From assembly GCA_036004405.1 (NCBI GenBank), contig DASYRM010000112.1, forward strand, positions 1 to 22,541: a stretch of DNA of 22,541 nt. Reading direction: 5' to 3'. How positions within the stretch are numbered: position 1 is the first letter of the stretch; each line of letters starts with the position of its first letter. Source of the stretch: DASYRM01 sp036004405. Lineage in GTDB: Bacteria > Acidobacteriota > Vicinamibacteria > Vicinamibacterales > UBA2999. The translations under genes and the position numbers were made by a program. Shown here piece after piece: positions 7,265-14,796 of this stretch. The notes under the pieces are model-generated. The model searched no databases. It saw only the letters and a list, made by a program, of their open reading frames with translations, and was not told the DNA's origin.

Positions 7265-10144
7265 GTGGCTGGCGGGACATCTCTTCGTATCAGCCCGGGC
7301 ACGGTGGCCGCCGGCGCGGCGGTCGCCGTCGCCTACGCCGCCGCGGCGGAACTCGGCTTCAAAGTCGCGTTCATCGCGGAACAGGTCACGACGGTCTGGC
7401 CGCCCACCGGCATCGCCCTCGCGGCGCTGCTCCTCGGCGGCCTCCGGTTCTGGCCCGCCATCTGGATAGGTGCGTTCGTCGCCAACGCGGGCACGGGCGC
7501 ACCGCTCTGGACGGCGGTCGTCCTTGCCACCGGCAACACCCTTGAAGGCGTGCTCGCGACCTGGCTGCTCCGCCGCCTGCCCTCGTTCGACGACGGCCTG
7601 CGCCGCGTATCGGACGTGCTCGCGCTGGTGATCGCTGGCGCGTGCCTGTGCACGATGGTGAGCGCCTCGATCGGCGTCACCACGCTGTGCGTCGCCGGCG
7701 TGCAGCCGTGGGCGCGGTTCGGCGTGCTCTGGTTCGACTGGTGGCTCGGCGATGCGCTCGGCGCGCTCATCGCCGCTCCCGCCATCCTCACCGCCGTCCG
7801 CCATGTCTGGACACGTCGCGACTGGCTGCACAGCGCGCTCTTCGTGACCGGCGCCGCCGCCGTCTCGCACTTCGTCTTCGGCCAGGTGATTGGCCCGAGC
7901 CCCCACCCGCTCGAATACGTCGTCTTCCCGCTGGCGATCGCGGCGGCGGTCCGCGGCGGCCCGCACGTCACCTCGCTGGTCGTACTGGCCGTCTCGGTGG
8001 TGACCATTTGGCATACCGTCCAAGGGACGGGCCCATTTGCCAGCCGCGAGATCCACGAAGCGCTGGTGCTGCTGCAGGTTTTCATGGGCGTGCTCGGCGG
8101 CACCGCCTTGCTGGTGGCGGCCGCGGTACTCGAGCGCAAGACGAGCGAGCGCGGCGAGCAGGCCGCCGCCGCCGTCCTGCGCGAGCGTGAGGAAATGCTG
8201 CTCTTGGCCCAGCGCGCTGGCGGCGTGGCCATCTTCGACTGGGACGTGCGCAGGGAGACGGCGCACTGCTCCGCCGAGTACTTCCGCATCTTCGGCCTGC
8301 CGGCGCGCGAAGGGACGATGACCGCCGACGCGTGGTGGCGGTTCCTCCACCCCGACGATCGCGATCGCATGACGGCCCATCTGGCGCGGGCCATCGAAGG
8401 GCGGGAGCCTGCCGTCGCCGACTACCGCATCACCGCCGCCGATGGGGCCCTTCGCTGGCTCAGCTACGCCGGACAGATCCAGGGGCCGCCGGAACGGCGC
8501 CGGATCGTCGGCACCGTGCTCGACATCACCGACCGCAAGCGTCTCGAGGACGACCTGCGCCAGCACGCGACCGAGCTGAGCGAGAGCCGCGATGTGCTGG
8601 CGTTGGCCATGCGCGGCGGATCGATGGGGGCCTGGGCGCGCAACATGGTGACCGAGGAGGTGTGGTGGAGCCCCGAGCTCGAAGAAATCGTCGGCCTCGA
8701 GCCCGGCGGCTTCGACCGTACCCTGAAGGCCTTCTTCGATCTGGTGCATCCCGACGACCGGCCCGACACGCGCACCGTCATCGACGACGCCGTCGAGCGC
8801 CGCACCGACTATACGATTGAATTCCGCTTCCGCCACGCGAGCGGCGAATGGCGATGGATGGAGGGCCGCGGGCGCGCGGTCTACAACGAGGACGGCTCTC
8901 CGCGCACGTTGTACGGCATCGGCATCGACATCACCAGCCGGAAGCGTGCCGAGATGGCGCTGCGCGAAGCGATGCGGGCGGCCGAGTCCGCCAATCAATT
9001 GAAGGACCAGTTCCTGGCCACCCTGTCGCACGAGCTGCGGACGCCGCTCAACGCCATCCTTGGCTACGCGCGGATGCTGCAGGCCAACACGATTCCGCCG
9101 GACAAGCGGCCAAAGGCGATCGACGTCATCGAGCGCAACGCGGTGGCGCAGAATCAGCTGATCGATGACCTGCTCGACATGTCGCGGATCACGGCCGGCA
9201 AGGTGCGGCTCGATCCCGCGCCCATCCCGGTCGCGACGGTGCTTCGCGAGGCGGTGGACGGCGTGAAACCCACCGCCGACGGCAAGGGCATCGCCCTCGA
9301 CGTGGAGATCGAGCCGTTCGCGGGCACGGTGACCGCCGACACCGCTCGTCTGCAACAGGTCTTTGCGAACCTGCTGACCAACGCCGTCAAGTTCACGCCG
9401 CGGGCCGGCCAGGTGAGCGTGTCGCTCCGCCGCGACGGGGCGTCGGTCGAGATTCGTGTGGCGGACACCGGCGTCGGCATCTCGCCCGAGTTCCTGCCGT
9501 TCATCTTCGAGCCCTTCCGCCAGGCCGACGGGCGGTTCGACCGCGGCCATGGCGGGCTGGGCCTTGGCCTCGCCATCACGAGGCAGCTGGTGGACCTGCA
9601 CGGCGGCACGATTCACGCGGCGAGCGACGGTGCCGGACGGGGCGCGGCGTTCACGATCCGGCTGCCGCAGGCGTACGAGGCGCTGGCGATCACCAGCGAT
9701 GCGGCGGCGACCGAGCCGGGCGCGAGGCCCGAGGCGGGGCCGGCCTCGCTCGACGGCCTCGACATTCTGCTCGTGGACGACGAGCCCGACACGCTCACGA
9801 TGTTCCGTGACGCGCTCGAGAACGCCGGGGCACATGTGCGCGCGGTCGACAACGCCGCCGAGGCGATTCGTGTGAGCGAGACGTGGCACCCCCATCTCCT
9901 GATCACCGACCTCGGGCTGCCGGGCATGGACGGCTACGAGCTGCTGCAGACGCTGCGCGGCCGGGCGTCGCAGCAGTCGCTGCCGGCCGTCGCCGTCAGC
10001 GCCTACGCGAGCACGGAGGATCGGGCGCGGGCGCTCGCGGTGGGGTTCAAAGCGCATTTCGCCAAACCGATCGATCCCGCCGCGCTCGTGCGCGCGCTGG
10101 CGTCGGCGTTTTTGCCGGCAACCGGCCCGCGTCCGCCGGGCTAG
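7265..10144 (+). CDS. Hybrid sensor histidine kinase: MASE1-PAS-PAS-HisKA-HATPase-receiver
   Basis: This 959-residue membrane sensor starts at GTG 7265 (an ATG at 7258 is in another frame). Residues ~15-300 form a MASE1-type integral sensor with many hydrophobic segments (TVWPPTGIALAALLLGG is typical). Two PAS folds follow at ~312-425 and ~437-563, ending in TDRKR and TSRKR. HisKA has SHELRTPLNAILGYA with phospho-acceptor His-589. The ATPase has NLLTNAVKF (Asn-702), DTGVGIS (Asp-734) and GLGLGLAI. After a linker, the receiver has acidic pair Asp-838/Asp-839, phospho-acceptor Asp-882 (LLITDLGLPGMDGYELL) and Lys-934. All catalytic residues are present, so the phosphorelay should be active. There is no output domain and no adjacent response regulator or Hpt gene, so its target must be encoded elsewhere. 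It is divergent from the DUF2278 gene over 95 bp. Confidence 0.96.
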   Translation: MAGGTSLRISPGTVAAGAAVAVAYAAAAELGFKVAFIAEQVTTVWPPTGIALAALLLGGLRFWPAIWIGAFVANAGTGAPLWTAVVLATGNTLEGVLATWLLRRLPSFDDGLRRVSDVLALVIAGACLCTMVSASIGVTTLCVAGVQPWARFGVLWFDWWLGDALGALIAAPAILTAVRHVWTRRDWLHSALFVTGAAAVSHFVFGQVIGPSPHPLEYVVFPLAIAAAVRGGPHVTSLVVLAVSVVTIWHTVQGTGPFASREIHEALVLLQVFMGVLGGTALLVAAAVLERKTSERGEQAAAAVLREREEMLLLAQRAGGVAIFDWDVRRETAHCSAEYFRIFGLPAREGTMTADAWWRFLHPDDRDRMTAHLARAIEGREPAVADYRITAADGALRWLSYAGQIQGPPERRRIVGTVLDITDRKRLEDDLRQHATELSESRDVLALAMRGGSMGAWARNMVTEEVWWSPELEEIVGLEPGGFDRTLKAFFDLVHPDDRPDTRTVIDDAVERRTDYTIEFRFRHASGEWRWMEGRGRAVYNEDGSPRTLYGIGIDITSRKRAEMALREAMRAAESANQLKDQFLATLSHELRTPLNAILGYARMLQANTIPPDKRPKAIDVIERNAVAQNQLIDDLLDMSRITAGKVRLDPAPIPVATVLREAVDGVKPTADGKGIALDVEIEPFAGTVTADTARLQQVFANLLTNAVKFTPRAGQVSVSLRRDGASVEIRVADTGVGISPEFLPFIFEPFRQADGRFDRGHGGLGLGLAITRQLVDLHGGTIHAASDGAGRGAAFTIRLPQAYEALAITSDAAATEPGARPEAGPASLDGLDILLVDDEPDTLTMFRDALENAGAHVRAVDNAAEAIRVSETWHPHLLITDLGLPGMDGYELLQTLRGRASQQSLPAVAVSAYASTEDRARALAVGFKAHFAKPIDPAALVRALASAFLPATGPRPPG

Positions 10145-10299
10145 ACCCCATCTTTCCACCCTGGCGTTGCAGTGCCCGGCAGACGTGTCTCGTCGAGCTT
10201 GGACTCAACCGCGCGAGCAGGCGTATCCATGCTCCTGGCGCGAGGTAACGCCCTGGTATCTGTTGTGCAACGAGCCAGGCCGGGACGGAGGTGCAAACG

Positions 10300-11124
10300 A
10301 TGAGGTCATTCATCCGGCTGGTCGTGGTCGTGGTGGCGTTCTCGGCGATGCCGGCGGCGGCGCAGGTCGTCGACGAACCCGCTCAGGACGAACCCAAGCA
10401 GGACGAACCGAAGAAAGACCCGGCGCCACCGCCGCCACACGGCAGCACCGGCTGGGCCTCGCTGATCAAAGACAGCGCCGGCGACTTCGTCGCGTTTCCA
10501 CGGCGGCACTCGACCTGGGCACTGCTCAGCATCGGCGCGGGAGCGGCCTTGGCCACCCACCCGGAAGACCACTACGTCGAGACGCACATCGTCGGCAACG
10601 GCACCGCGGATCGCGTGTTCAGTCTCGGCCAGTGGGTCGGCAGCACGTACGTGCAGGTCGGGTCGGCGGTCGGGCTCTGGGTTGTCGGCCGCTATGTCGT
10701 GGCGCCCGCGACGGACGGCCCCAGAACCAACAAGTACTCGGAGATCGGCTTCGACCTGATTCGCGCGCACATCCTGTCGCAGACGCTCGTGCACGGCATG
10801 AAGTACTCGATCAGGCGGGACCGGCCGACCGGTGAGTGCTGCGCCTTCCCGTCGGGGCACGCCGCGTCGGCGTTTGCCGCTGCGTCAGTGCTCGAGCGAC
10901 ATTTCGGGTACCGCGCGTCGTGGCCGGCGATGGCGGCGGCGACCTATGTGGCGACGTCTCGCCTGGTGGACAACCGTCACTTCCTCAGCGACGTGGCGTT
11001 CGGAGCGGCGGTGGGCATGTCGAGCGGCTGGACGGTGGTCGGCACCCGCGGGCGCAGCCACCTGGCGCTCGAGCCGGTGCCGGTCAGAGGCGGGATGATG
11101 ATCGCACTCTCGCGCGTTGATTAA
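10300..11124 (+). CDS. PAP2-family phosphatase, exported
   Basis: ATG 10300 is preferred to GTG 10291 because GGAGG lies eight bases before it. The protein is 274 residues with a signal peptide (VVVVVAFSAMPAAAQ), then an acidic, Pro- and Lys-rich linker. The full PAP2 signature is present: Lys-168-x6-Arg-175-Pro-176, Pro-184-Ser-Gly-His-187 and Ser-220-Arg-221-x5-His-227-x3-Asp-231. His-187 and His-227 would be the catalytic pair. The family hydrolyses lipid phosphates or undecaprenyl pyrophosphate; the exact substrate cannot be read. Hydrophobic segments around the motifs suggest a membrane-embedded or membrane-associated enzyme facing the periplasm. It stands alone, and its TAA stop overlaps the TAA of the convergent cupredoxin-like gene in a shared TTAA. 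Confidence 0.92.
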   Translation: MRSFIRLVVVVVAFSAMPAAAQVVDEPAQDEPKQDEPKKDPAPPPPHGSTGWASLIKDSAGDFVAFPRRHSTWALLSIGAGAALATHPEDHYVETHIVGNGTADRVFSLGQWVGSTYVQVGSAVGLWVVGRYVVAPATDGPRTNKYSEIGFDLIRAHILSQTLVHGMKYSIRRDRPTGECCAFPSGHAASAFAAASVLERHFGYRASWPAMAAATYVATSRLVDNRHFLSDVAFGAAVGMSSGWTVVGTRGRSHLALEPVPVRGGMMIALSRVD

Positions 11125-11711
11125 GCGCCTGCGTGTTCCTGGCCGGTATAGGCGAAGTCGATGTTCGCCGTTGCGCCGCCCTTCACGTCGACTGTCTTCG
11201 TGAGCCAGCCGTAGCGCTCGTGCCACGCGCGGATCTGGTGGCGGCCCGGCGGCACGTTCGCGATGGTGAAGGCGCCGGCGTCGTTCGTGACGTTGAAGTA
11301 CGGATGCGGCTCGACGCCGATCCACGCGGTCATCCAGCGGTGTACGTCGCACGCCAGGCGCAGCATCTCCTCCGGCTTCTTCAACACGTAGTCGAACACC
11401 ATGTCGGAGTGCGGCTGCGTCACCTTGAACGTATTGGCCGTGGAGTTCGCCGAGTGCGTCTCGTGCGCCAGCGTGTCGCTGTTGACGATGCGCAGCGTCT
11501 GCCCCACCATGGCGCCCACCACGCGCGGCGCATCCACGCACTTCACCTGCCGGATGACCACCGGTGCGCCTGGCGGCGGGACATTCGCGAACGTCCCCTT
11601 GAGCGTGACGAACGCGTTGGCGAGACCGCCGTCCGCGCTTCGCAGCACGATCTCCTGAACCGGGCGCGCCGGTCCGGCGTTCAGCTTGGCGCACATCGGA
11701 TCCATGCCCAT
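11121..11711 (-). CDS. Cupredoxin-like protein with carboxypeptidase-regulatory-like tail, apparently 5'-truncated
   Basis: The open frame from ATG 11711 gives 196 residues. A cupredoxin-like domain covers about residues 20-135: GGLANAFVTLKG, then VGQTLRIVNSDTLAHETHS and LACDVHRWMTAWIGV. Likely copper ligands are His-83 or His-86, Cys-121, His-124 and Met-127. Residues ~138-192 (FNVTNDAGAFTIANVPPGRH to IDFAYTG) are a carboxypeptidase-regulatory-like beta-sandwich. Such proteins are normally exported, yet no signal peptide is present and no Shine-Dalgarno sequence precedes the ATG. The frame is readable upstream for 14 codons (including RRPIIRMGMDPMCAKL, which resembles the region after the first strand of the family) before a TGA at 11751-11753. 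The gene may thus be a remnant missing its signal peptide, or it may use an unusual start. It lies 50 bp behind the DinB-like gene. Confidence 0.7.
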   Translation of the reverse strand: MGMDPMCAKLNAGPARPVQEIVLRSADGGLANAFVTLKGTFANVPPPGAPVVIRQVKCVDAPRVVGAMVGQTLRIVNSDTLAHETHSANSTANTFKVTQPHSDMVFDYVLKKPEEMLRLACDVHRWMTAWIGVEPHPYFNVTNDAGAFTIANVPPGRHQIRAWHERYGWLTKTVDVKGGATANIDFAYTGQEHAGA

Positions 11712-11727
11712 GCGGATAATCGGCCGT

Positions 11728-11754
11728 CTGAAGAGTGTCTGAATTCTTCTTCAG
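11728..11754. repeat. Small inverted repeat in the DinB/cupredoxin gap
   Basis: The arms are CTGAAGA (11728-11734) and TCTTCAG (11748-11754) with a 13-base loop. Followed by TCGTTTTT on the plus strand, it has intrinsic-terminator form only for plus-strand transcription, although both flanking genes are on the minus strand. It might stop read-through entering from the PAP2 side. Confidence 0.3.
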
Positions 11755-11761
11755 TCGTTTT

Positions 11762-12280
11762 TCAGAACTCGTACTCAGCCGGTGCGATGCCCTTGGCTCG
11801 CAGGTACATCTCGGCCGAGGCGCGGTGATGCGTGCTGTGGTCGAGCACGAACATCAGCAGTTCGAGGCCGGTCATCGGGCTGCCGAACCCCGGGTAGCTG
11901 CGCTCGATCTGCGCCGGCGTCAGCTTGGAGACGAGCGCGATCGACTGGTCGAACGATTGACGCACGAAGGCGATCACGTCCTTCTTGTTCATCGACGCGG
12001 GCTTCGACGGCGCCGGCTTCGCGTTGGTGAACGGCGCCAGCAGGTTGGCCTGGTCCGACGCGAGGTGCGCCATCTGCTCGCCGAAACTCATCTGCGGAGG
12101 CGTCAGCTTGAAGCCGTAGTCGCCGTCTGGCATCTGCTCGGCCACTTTCAGCGTGAAGTCGCGCGACGTGGTGAGGTGCTTCACCACGACGGCCTTGAGG
12201 TCGAACTGTGCGTGCGCCGGCGCGCTCGCCAACAGCAGACAGACGCACGCGAAGGTCAGGACGAGTGGGTTGCGGGACAT
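11762..12280 (-). CDS. DinB-family protein with signal peptide
   Basis: ATG 12280 has AAAGGAG seven bases upstream. The 172-residue protein starts with a signal peptide (LTFACVCLLLASAPAHA, cleavage near residue 24). The rest is a four-helix DinB-like bundle: helix 1 with HLTTSRDFTLKVAEQMP, helix 2 with SFGEQMAHLASDQANLL, and a last helix with LLMFVLDHSTHHRASAEMYL. His-72, His-148 and His-152 occupy the positions of the usual three-histidine metal site. DinB-fold proteins are metal-dependent thiol transferases or of unknown function; exported forms are common in acidobacteria. It follows the flavin reductase gene by 21 bp and probably shares its transcript. Confidence 0.88.
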   Translation of the reverse strand: MSRNPLVLTFACVCLLLASAPAHAQFDLKAVVVKHLTTSRDFTLKVAEQMPDGDYGFKLTPPQMSFGEQMAHLASDQANLLAPFTNAKPAPSKPASMNKKDVIAFVRQSFDQSIALVSKLTPAQIERSYPGFGSPMTGLELLMFVLDHSTHHRASAEMYLRAKGIAPAEYEF

Positions 12281-12301
12281 GCGGACTCCTTTGACAAGTG
12301 T

Positions 12302-12937
12302 CTACCGCCGACGATCTTCCGGCATCGACTTCTCCATCTCGAACACCGAGTCTACGCTCGTGTACTCCTGGTAACCGAGGCGGGCGATGGGACGGAGCTT
12401 GAGCACGTCCACGCGGCCGTCAGGTGTCAGCGCCGCGTCGTCGATGTGCACCGCGACGACCTGGCCGATCACCAGAGAGTGCTTCGCCGCCGGCGTGCGT
12501 CCGGGCAGCGTCACGATGTCGTGCAGGCGGCATTCGAAGTGCACCGGCGAGCCGGCCACCCGGGGCGGCCGCACGAGCCGGGAGGGGCACGCCTCGAGCC
12601 CGGCCGCGCGGAGCTCGTCCACGCCGCGCTCCACGATCGACGCCGTCTGGTTCATCGCCTCGCGCTGCGCCCACGTGGCCATGTTGTAGACGAACTCACC
12701 CGTGGCTTCGACGTTGGCCACCGTGTCCTTCGGGCCGCCGTCGCGCTCGTGGGTGCCGGCCGAGAACATCACGAAGGCCGGGTCGTAGCTGAGAATGTTG
12801 AAGAAGCTGAAGGGCGCGAGGTTCACGAGGCCCGCGGCGCTCATCGAGGTGATCCACCCGAGGGGCCGCGGCATCACGCAGGCTTTCAGCGGGTTGTACC
12901 GCAGGCCGTGGTCGTTTTGGGCTGTTTCGTAGAACAC
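12302..12937 (-). CDS. Flavin reductase-like FMN-binding domain protein
   Basis: The start is GTG 12937 with GGGGAAG five bases upstream. The 211-residue protein is the usual length for the flavin reductase-like split-barrel family. The recognisable core is NPLKACVMPRPLGWITSMSA (about residues 15-34), then GLVNLAPFSFFNILSYDPAFVMFSA, the FMN-phosphate-binding strand-loop region, and later GSPVHFECRLHDIV and HSLVIGQVVAVHIDD. Members bind FMN and transfer electrons from NAD(P)H or act as FMN-containing oxidoreductases. The partner is not evident. The ribosome-binding site can form part of a small GC stem just upstream of the start. It is divergent from the small tudor-like gene over 77 bp and is probably co-transcribed with the DinB-like gene. 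Confidence 0.9.
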   Translation of the reverse strand: MFYETAQNDHGLRYNPLKACVMPRPLGWITSMSAAGLVNLAPFSFFNILSYDPAFVMFSAGTHERDGGPKDTVANVEATGEFVYNMATWAQREAMNQTASIVERGVDELRAAGLEACPSRLVRPPRVAGSPVHFECRLHDIVTLPGRTPAAKHSLVIGQVVAVHIDDAALTPDGRVDVLKLRPIARLGYQEYTSVDSVFEMEKSMPEDRRR

Positions 12938-12942
12938 TGGCG

Positions 12943-12960
12943 CTTCCCCACGCGGGGGAG
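12943..12960 (-). promoter_or_regulatory. Hairpin covering the flavin reductase ribosome-binding site
   Basis: On the transcript, CCCC pairs with the GGGG of the Shine-Dalgarno sequence across a 4-base loop (GCGU), with two more outer pairs beyond one mismatch. This could reduce initiation at GTG 12937. Confidence 0.3.
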
Positions 12961-12965
12961 TGTAG
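12959..12965 (-). promoter_or_regulatory. CTACACT motif, candidate -10 (flavin reductase gene)
   Basis: CTACACT on the minus strand, 22 bases upstream of GTG 12937. The same heptamer precedes three more minus-strand genes in this window. No consensus -35 is evident. Confidence 0.35.
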
Positions 12966-12968
12966 CGC

Positions 12969-12987
12969 GAAGTACAATAGTTACTTC
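12969..12987 (+). promoter_or_regulatory. Candidate -10 (TACAAT) inside an inverted repeat, upstream of the tudor-like gene
   Basis: TACAAT at 12973-12978 is a good -10 match placed 36 bases before ATG 13015. It is embedded in arms GAAGTA (12969-12974) and TACTTC (12982-12987), which could be an operator overlapping the promoter. No convincing -35 is seen. Confidence 0.4.
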
Positions 12988-13014
12988 AGCCCGTTCCCCT
13001 CATCGAGGAGCCCT

Positions 13015-13227
13015 ATGTCCATCCGAAAAAGCGGCGACCGCGTCTCTCACATGCAATACGGGCACGGCACGTTGAGCAGTCTCAACGAGTACCATACCGT
13101 GATCGACTTTGACGCACACGGGACGCGGAGGTTCGTGTCCTCGCGTGTCGTGCTGACGGACTCGATGGTGCCGGCCCCCGAGAAGCCGACCCGGGCGCGG
13201 GCGAAGAGAGCGCCGGCGCGAAAGTAG
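13015..13227 (+). CDS. Small basic protein with a tudor/SH3-like N-terminal domain
   Basis: ATG 13015 has GAGGAG five bases upstream, a strong initiation site, and a TACAAT promoter element nearby. The 70-residue product starts RKSGDRVSHMQYGHGTLSSL, followed by YHTVIDFDAHGTRRFVSSRVVL. The pattern GDxVxHxxxGxGT followed by a V-x-F-D strand is seen in small SH3/tudor-like barrels such as DUF3553 and the CarD or UvrD C-terminal modules, which bind RNA polymerase or nucleic acid. The last ~18 residues are Arg-, Lys- and Ala-rich, consistent with nucleic-acid binding. Its 3' two-thirds lie antisense to the end of the helicase gene (146-bp overlap). I consider it a real gene because of its ribosome-binding site and domain match. 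Confidence 0.72.
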   Translation: MSIRKSGDRVSHMQYGHGTLSSLNEYHTVIDFDAHGTRRFVSSRVVLTDSMVPAPEKPTRARAKRAPARK

Positions 13228-14461
13228 CCGGCGGGCGTCTGGCCGCTTTGGCCTTCGCGCGTTCGCGCTCCGCCGCCTTGCGCTGCCGGATCTCAGCAAT
13301 CCGCTGAGCGTGCGGTATGTCCAGCGGCGGCGCCGCGGCCCGGTAGTCGAACCCGCGCACGGTCACGCGCGGCAGGGTCGTGCGGACAGCCCGTTCGATC
13401 GCCCGCAGGTCCGCCTCTTCATCCGGCGCCACGAACGTGAACGCCTCGCCGGTCATCTCCGCCCGTCCCGTACGGCCCACGCGGTGGATGTAGTCGTCCG
13501 GCGCCGCCGGCACGTCGAAGTTGATCACGTGGCTCAGCGCATCGATGTCGATGCCGCGCGCCGCAAGATCGGTGGCGACCAGCACGGTGTGGCGGCCGCT
13601 CTTGAATCCGGCGAGCGCCTGCGTGCGCTGGCTCTGCGAGCGGTTGCCGTGAATACGCTCGGCTTTGACCCCGCTCTTCGAGAGATGCTCGGCCAGCCGG
13701 TTGGCGCGATGCTTGGTGCGCGTGAAGACGAGCGCCTGCGGCATCACTCCTTGCTTCAAGAGCTCCACGAGCAGCGTGGCCTTCAAGTGCTGGGACACCG
13801 GGTAGGCCGCCTGGGTGATACCGGCCGCCGGCGCGGACTGGCGCTGCAGCGCGATGGTCACGGGATTCTTCAGCATCTCGCCCGCCAGCCGGCCAATCTC
13901 CGCCGGCATCGTTGCCGAGAAGAACAGCGTCTGCCGCTGCCGCGGAATGCGCGCGAGGATGCGCTTGATGTCCGGCAGGAAGCCCATGTCGAGCATGCGA
14001 TCGGCTTCATCGAGCACGAGGTGTTCGATCCCATCGAGCTTCGCGTAGGGGCGGCTCAGATGATCGAGCAGCCGTCCGGGCGTGGCGACGATGACGTCGA
14101 CGCCCCGGCGGAACGTCTGCTCCTGGGGCCCCATGCTCACGCCGCCATAGACGGCTGCGCCGCTGACCGGCGTGTGCTTCGCCAGCCCGCGGAAGTCCTC
14201 GAGAACCTGCGCCGCCAGCTCACGCGTCGGCGTGAGGATCAGGGCGCGGGCGGTGCGCCGCTCGGTGCTCAACATGCGGTGCAGCATGGGGAGCAGGAAC
14301 GCGACGGTCTTGCCACTTCCCGTCTGCGCGCAGGCGAGCAGATCGCGTCCGCTCATCGCGGCGGGAATGGCTTCGGATTGGATCGGTGTCGGCCGGGTGA
14401 AGCCGAGGTCCCGGATCCCCTTCAGGAGATCCGGGTGCAGCCCAAAACTGGTAAAGGGCAA
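13082..14461 (-). CDS. rhlE: DEAD-box ATP-dependent RNA helicase, RhlE type
   Basis: This 459-residue protein starts at TTG 14461, matching the usual N-terminus (FTSFGLHPDLLKGI). All helicase motifs are present: Q motif TRPTPIQ (22-28), AQTGSGKT (45-52), PTREL (78-82), TPGR (127-130), DEAD (151-154), SAT (182-184), ARGID (301-305) and HRVGRTGR (326-333). The tail from ~395 is rich in Lys, Arg, Ala, Ser and Pro, and probably disordered. The family unwinds short RNA duplexes in ribosome assembly and mRNA decay, often induced by cold. The gene begins 16 bp after the RRM protein gene with no Shine-Dalgarno sequence of its own, so coupled translation is likely. The final ~48 codons are antisense to the small tudor-like gene, so the exact C-terminus may have been shaped by that overlap. 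Confidence 0.95.
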   Translation of the reverse strand: MPFTSFGLHPDLLKGIRDLGFTRPTPIQSEAIPAAMSGRDLLACAQTGSGKTVAFLLPMLHRMLSTERRTARALILTPTRELAAQVLEDFRGLAKHTPVSGAAVYGGVSMGPQEQTFRRGVDVIVATPGRLLDHLSRPYAKLDGIEHLVLDEADRMLDMGFLPDIKRILARIPRQRQTLFFSATMPAEIGRLAGEMLKNPVTIALQRQSAPAAGITQAAYPVSQHLKATLLVELLKQGVMPQALVFTRTKHRANRLAEHLSKSGVKAERIHGNRSQSQRTQALAGFKSGRHTVLVATDLAARGIDIDALSHVINFDVPAAPDDYIHRVGRTGRAEMTGEAFTFVAPDEEADLRAIERAVRTTLPRVTVRGFDYRAAAPPLDIPHAQRIAEIRQRKAAERERAKAKAARRPPATFAPALSSPAPGSASRGPAPSSPSARHARTRTSASRVRQSRSRYGTR

Positions 14462-14477
14462 CTGAATGGGCCGCGTC

Positions 14478-14789
14478 TTACCAGCGGCTCTCGCGGCGCT
14501 GACGGCCGAAGCCGCCGCCGCCGCCGTCGTTGCCGCGCGGGGTCATCGGCTTCGCTTCGTTGACGGTCAGGTTGCGCCCGCCGTATGCGTGCCGGTCGAG
14601 CTCCTTGATGGCCTTCTGCGCGCCTTCAGAGTCGCTCATCTCGACAAAGGCGAAGCCACGCGCCTGGCCGGTGGCCCGGTCGCGGACGACGTTGATGCTG
14701 GCCACCTGGCCCGACCCTTCGAACAGGGTCTGAAGATCGGCTTCGGTGGTCTGGTACGGCAAATTGCCGACGTAAAGCTTGGTGCTCAT
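14478..14789 (-). CDS. RRM-type RNA-binding protein (Rbp, cold-shock-like)
   Basis: ATG 14789 has AGGAG seven bases upstream and begins exactly at the domain (STKLYVGNLPYQTTEADL); the frame above it is leader. The 103-residue product is one RRM: RNP2 is LYVGNL (5-10) and RNP1 is RGFAFVEM (about 44-51). It is followed by AYGGRNLTVNEAKPM and a short Gly/Arg tail (GNDGGGGGFGRQRRESRW), as in cyanobacterial and other bacterial Rbp proteins. These bind single-stranded RNA and are frequently cold-induced. It is the first gene of a pair with the RhlE helicase, which makes a cold-response RNA-remodelling unit plausible. Its long leader holds several stems and a sequence complementary to its own ribosome-binding site. 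Confidence 0.93.
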   Translation of the reverse strand: MSTKLYVGNLPYQTTEADLQTLFEGSGQVASINVVRDRATGQARGFAFVEMSDSEGAQKAIKELDRHAYGGRNLTVNEAKPMTPRGNDGGGGGFGRQRRESRW

Positions 14790-14796
14790 GGAATTG

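Noticed and set aside
7046..10159. A 1037-codon open frame on the minus strand opposite the hybrid kinase
   Set aside because: Its composition (Arg, His, Gly, Asp rich, no domains) is that of a high-GC antisense shadow, and the plus strand has a complete, conserved multi-domain kinase.
11728..11754. A terminator for the DinB-like gene
   Set aside because: The T-run is on the side that would serve plus-strand transcription, so it cannot be an intrinsic terminator for the minus-strand genes on both sides.
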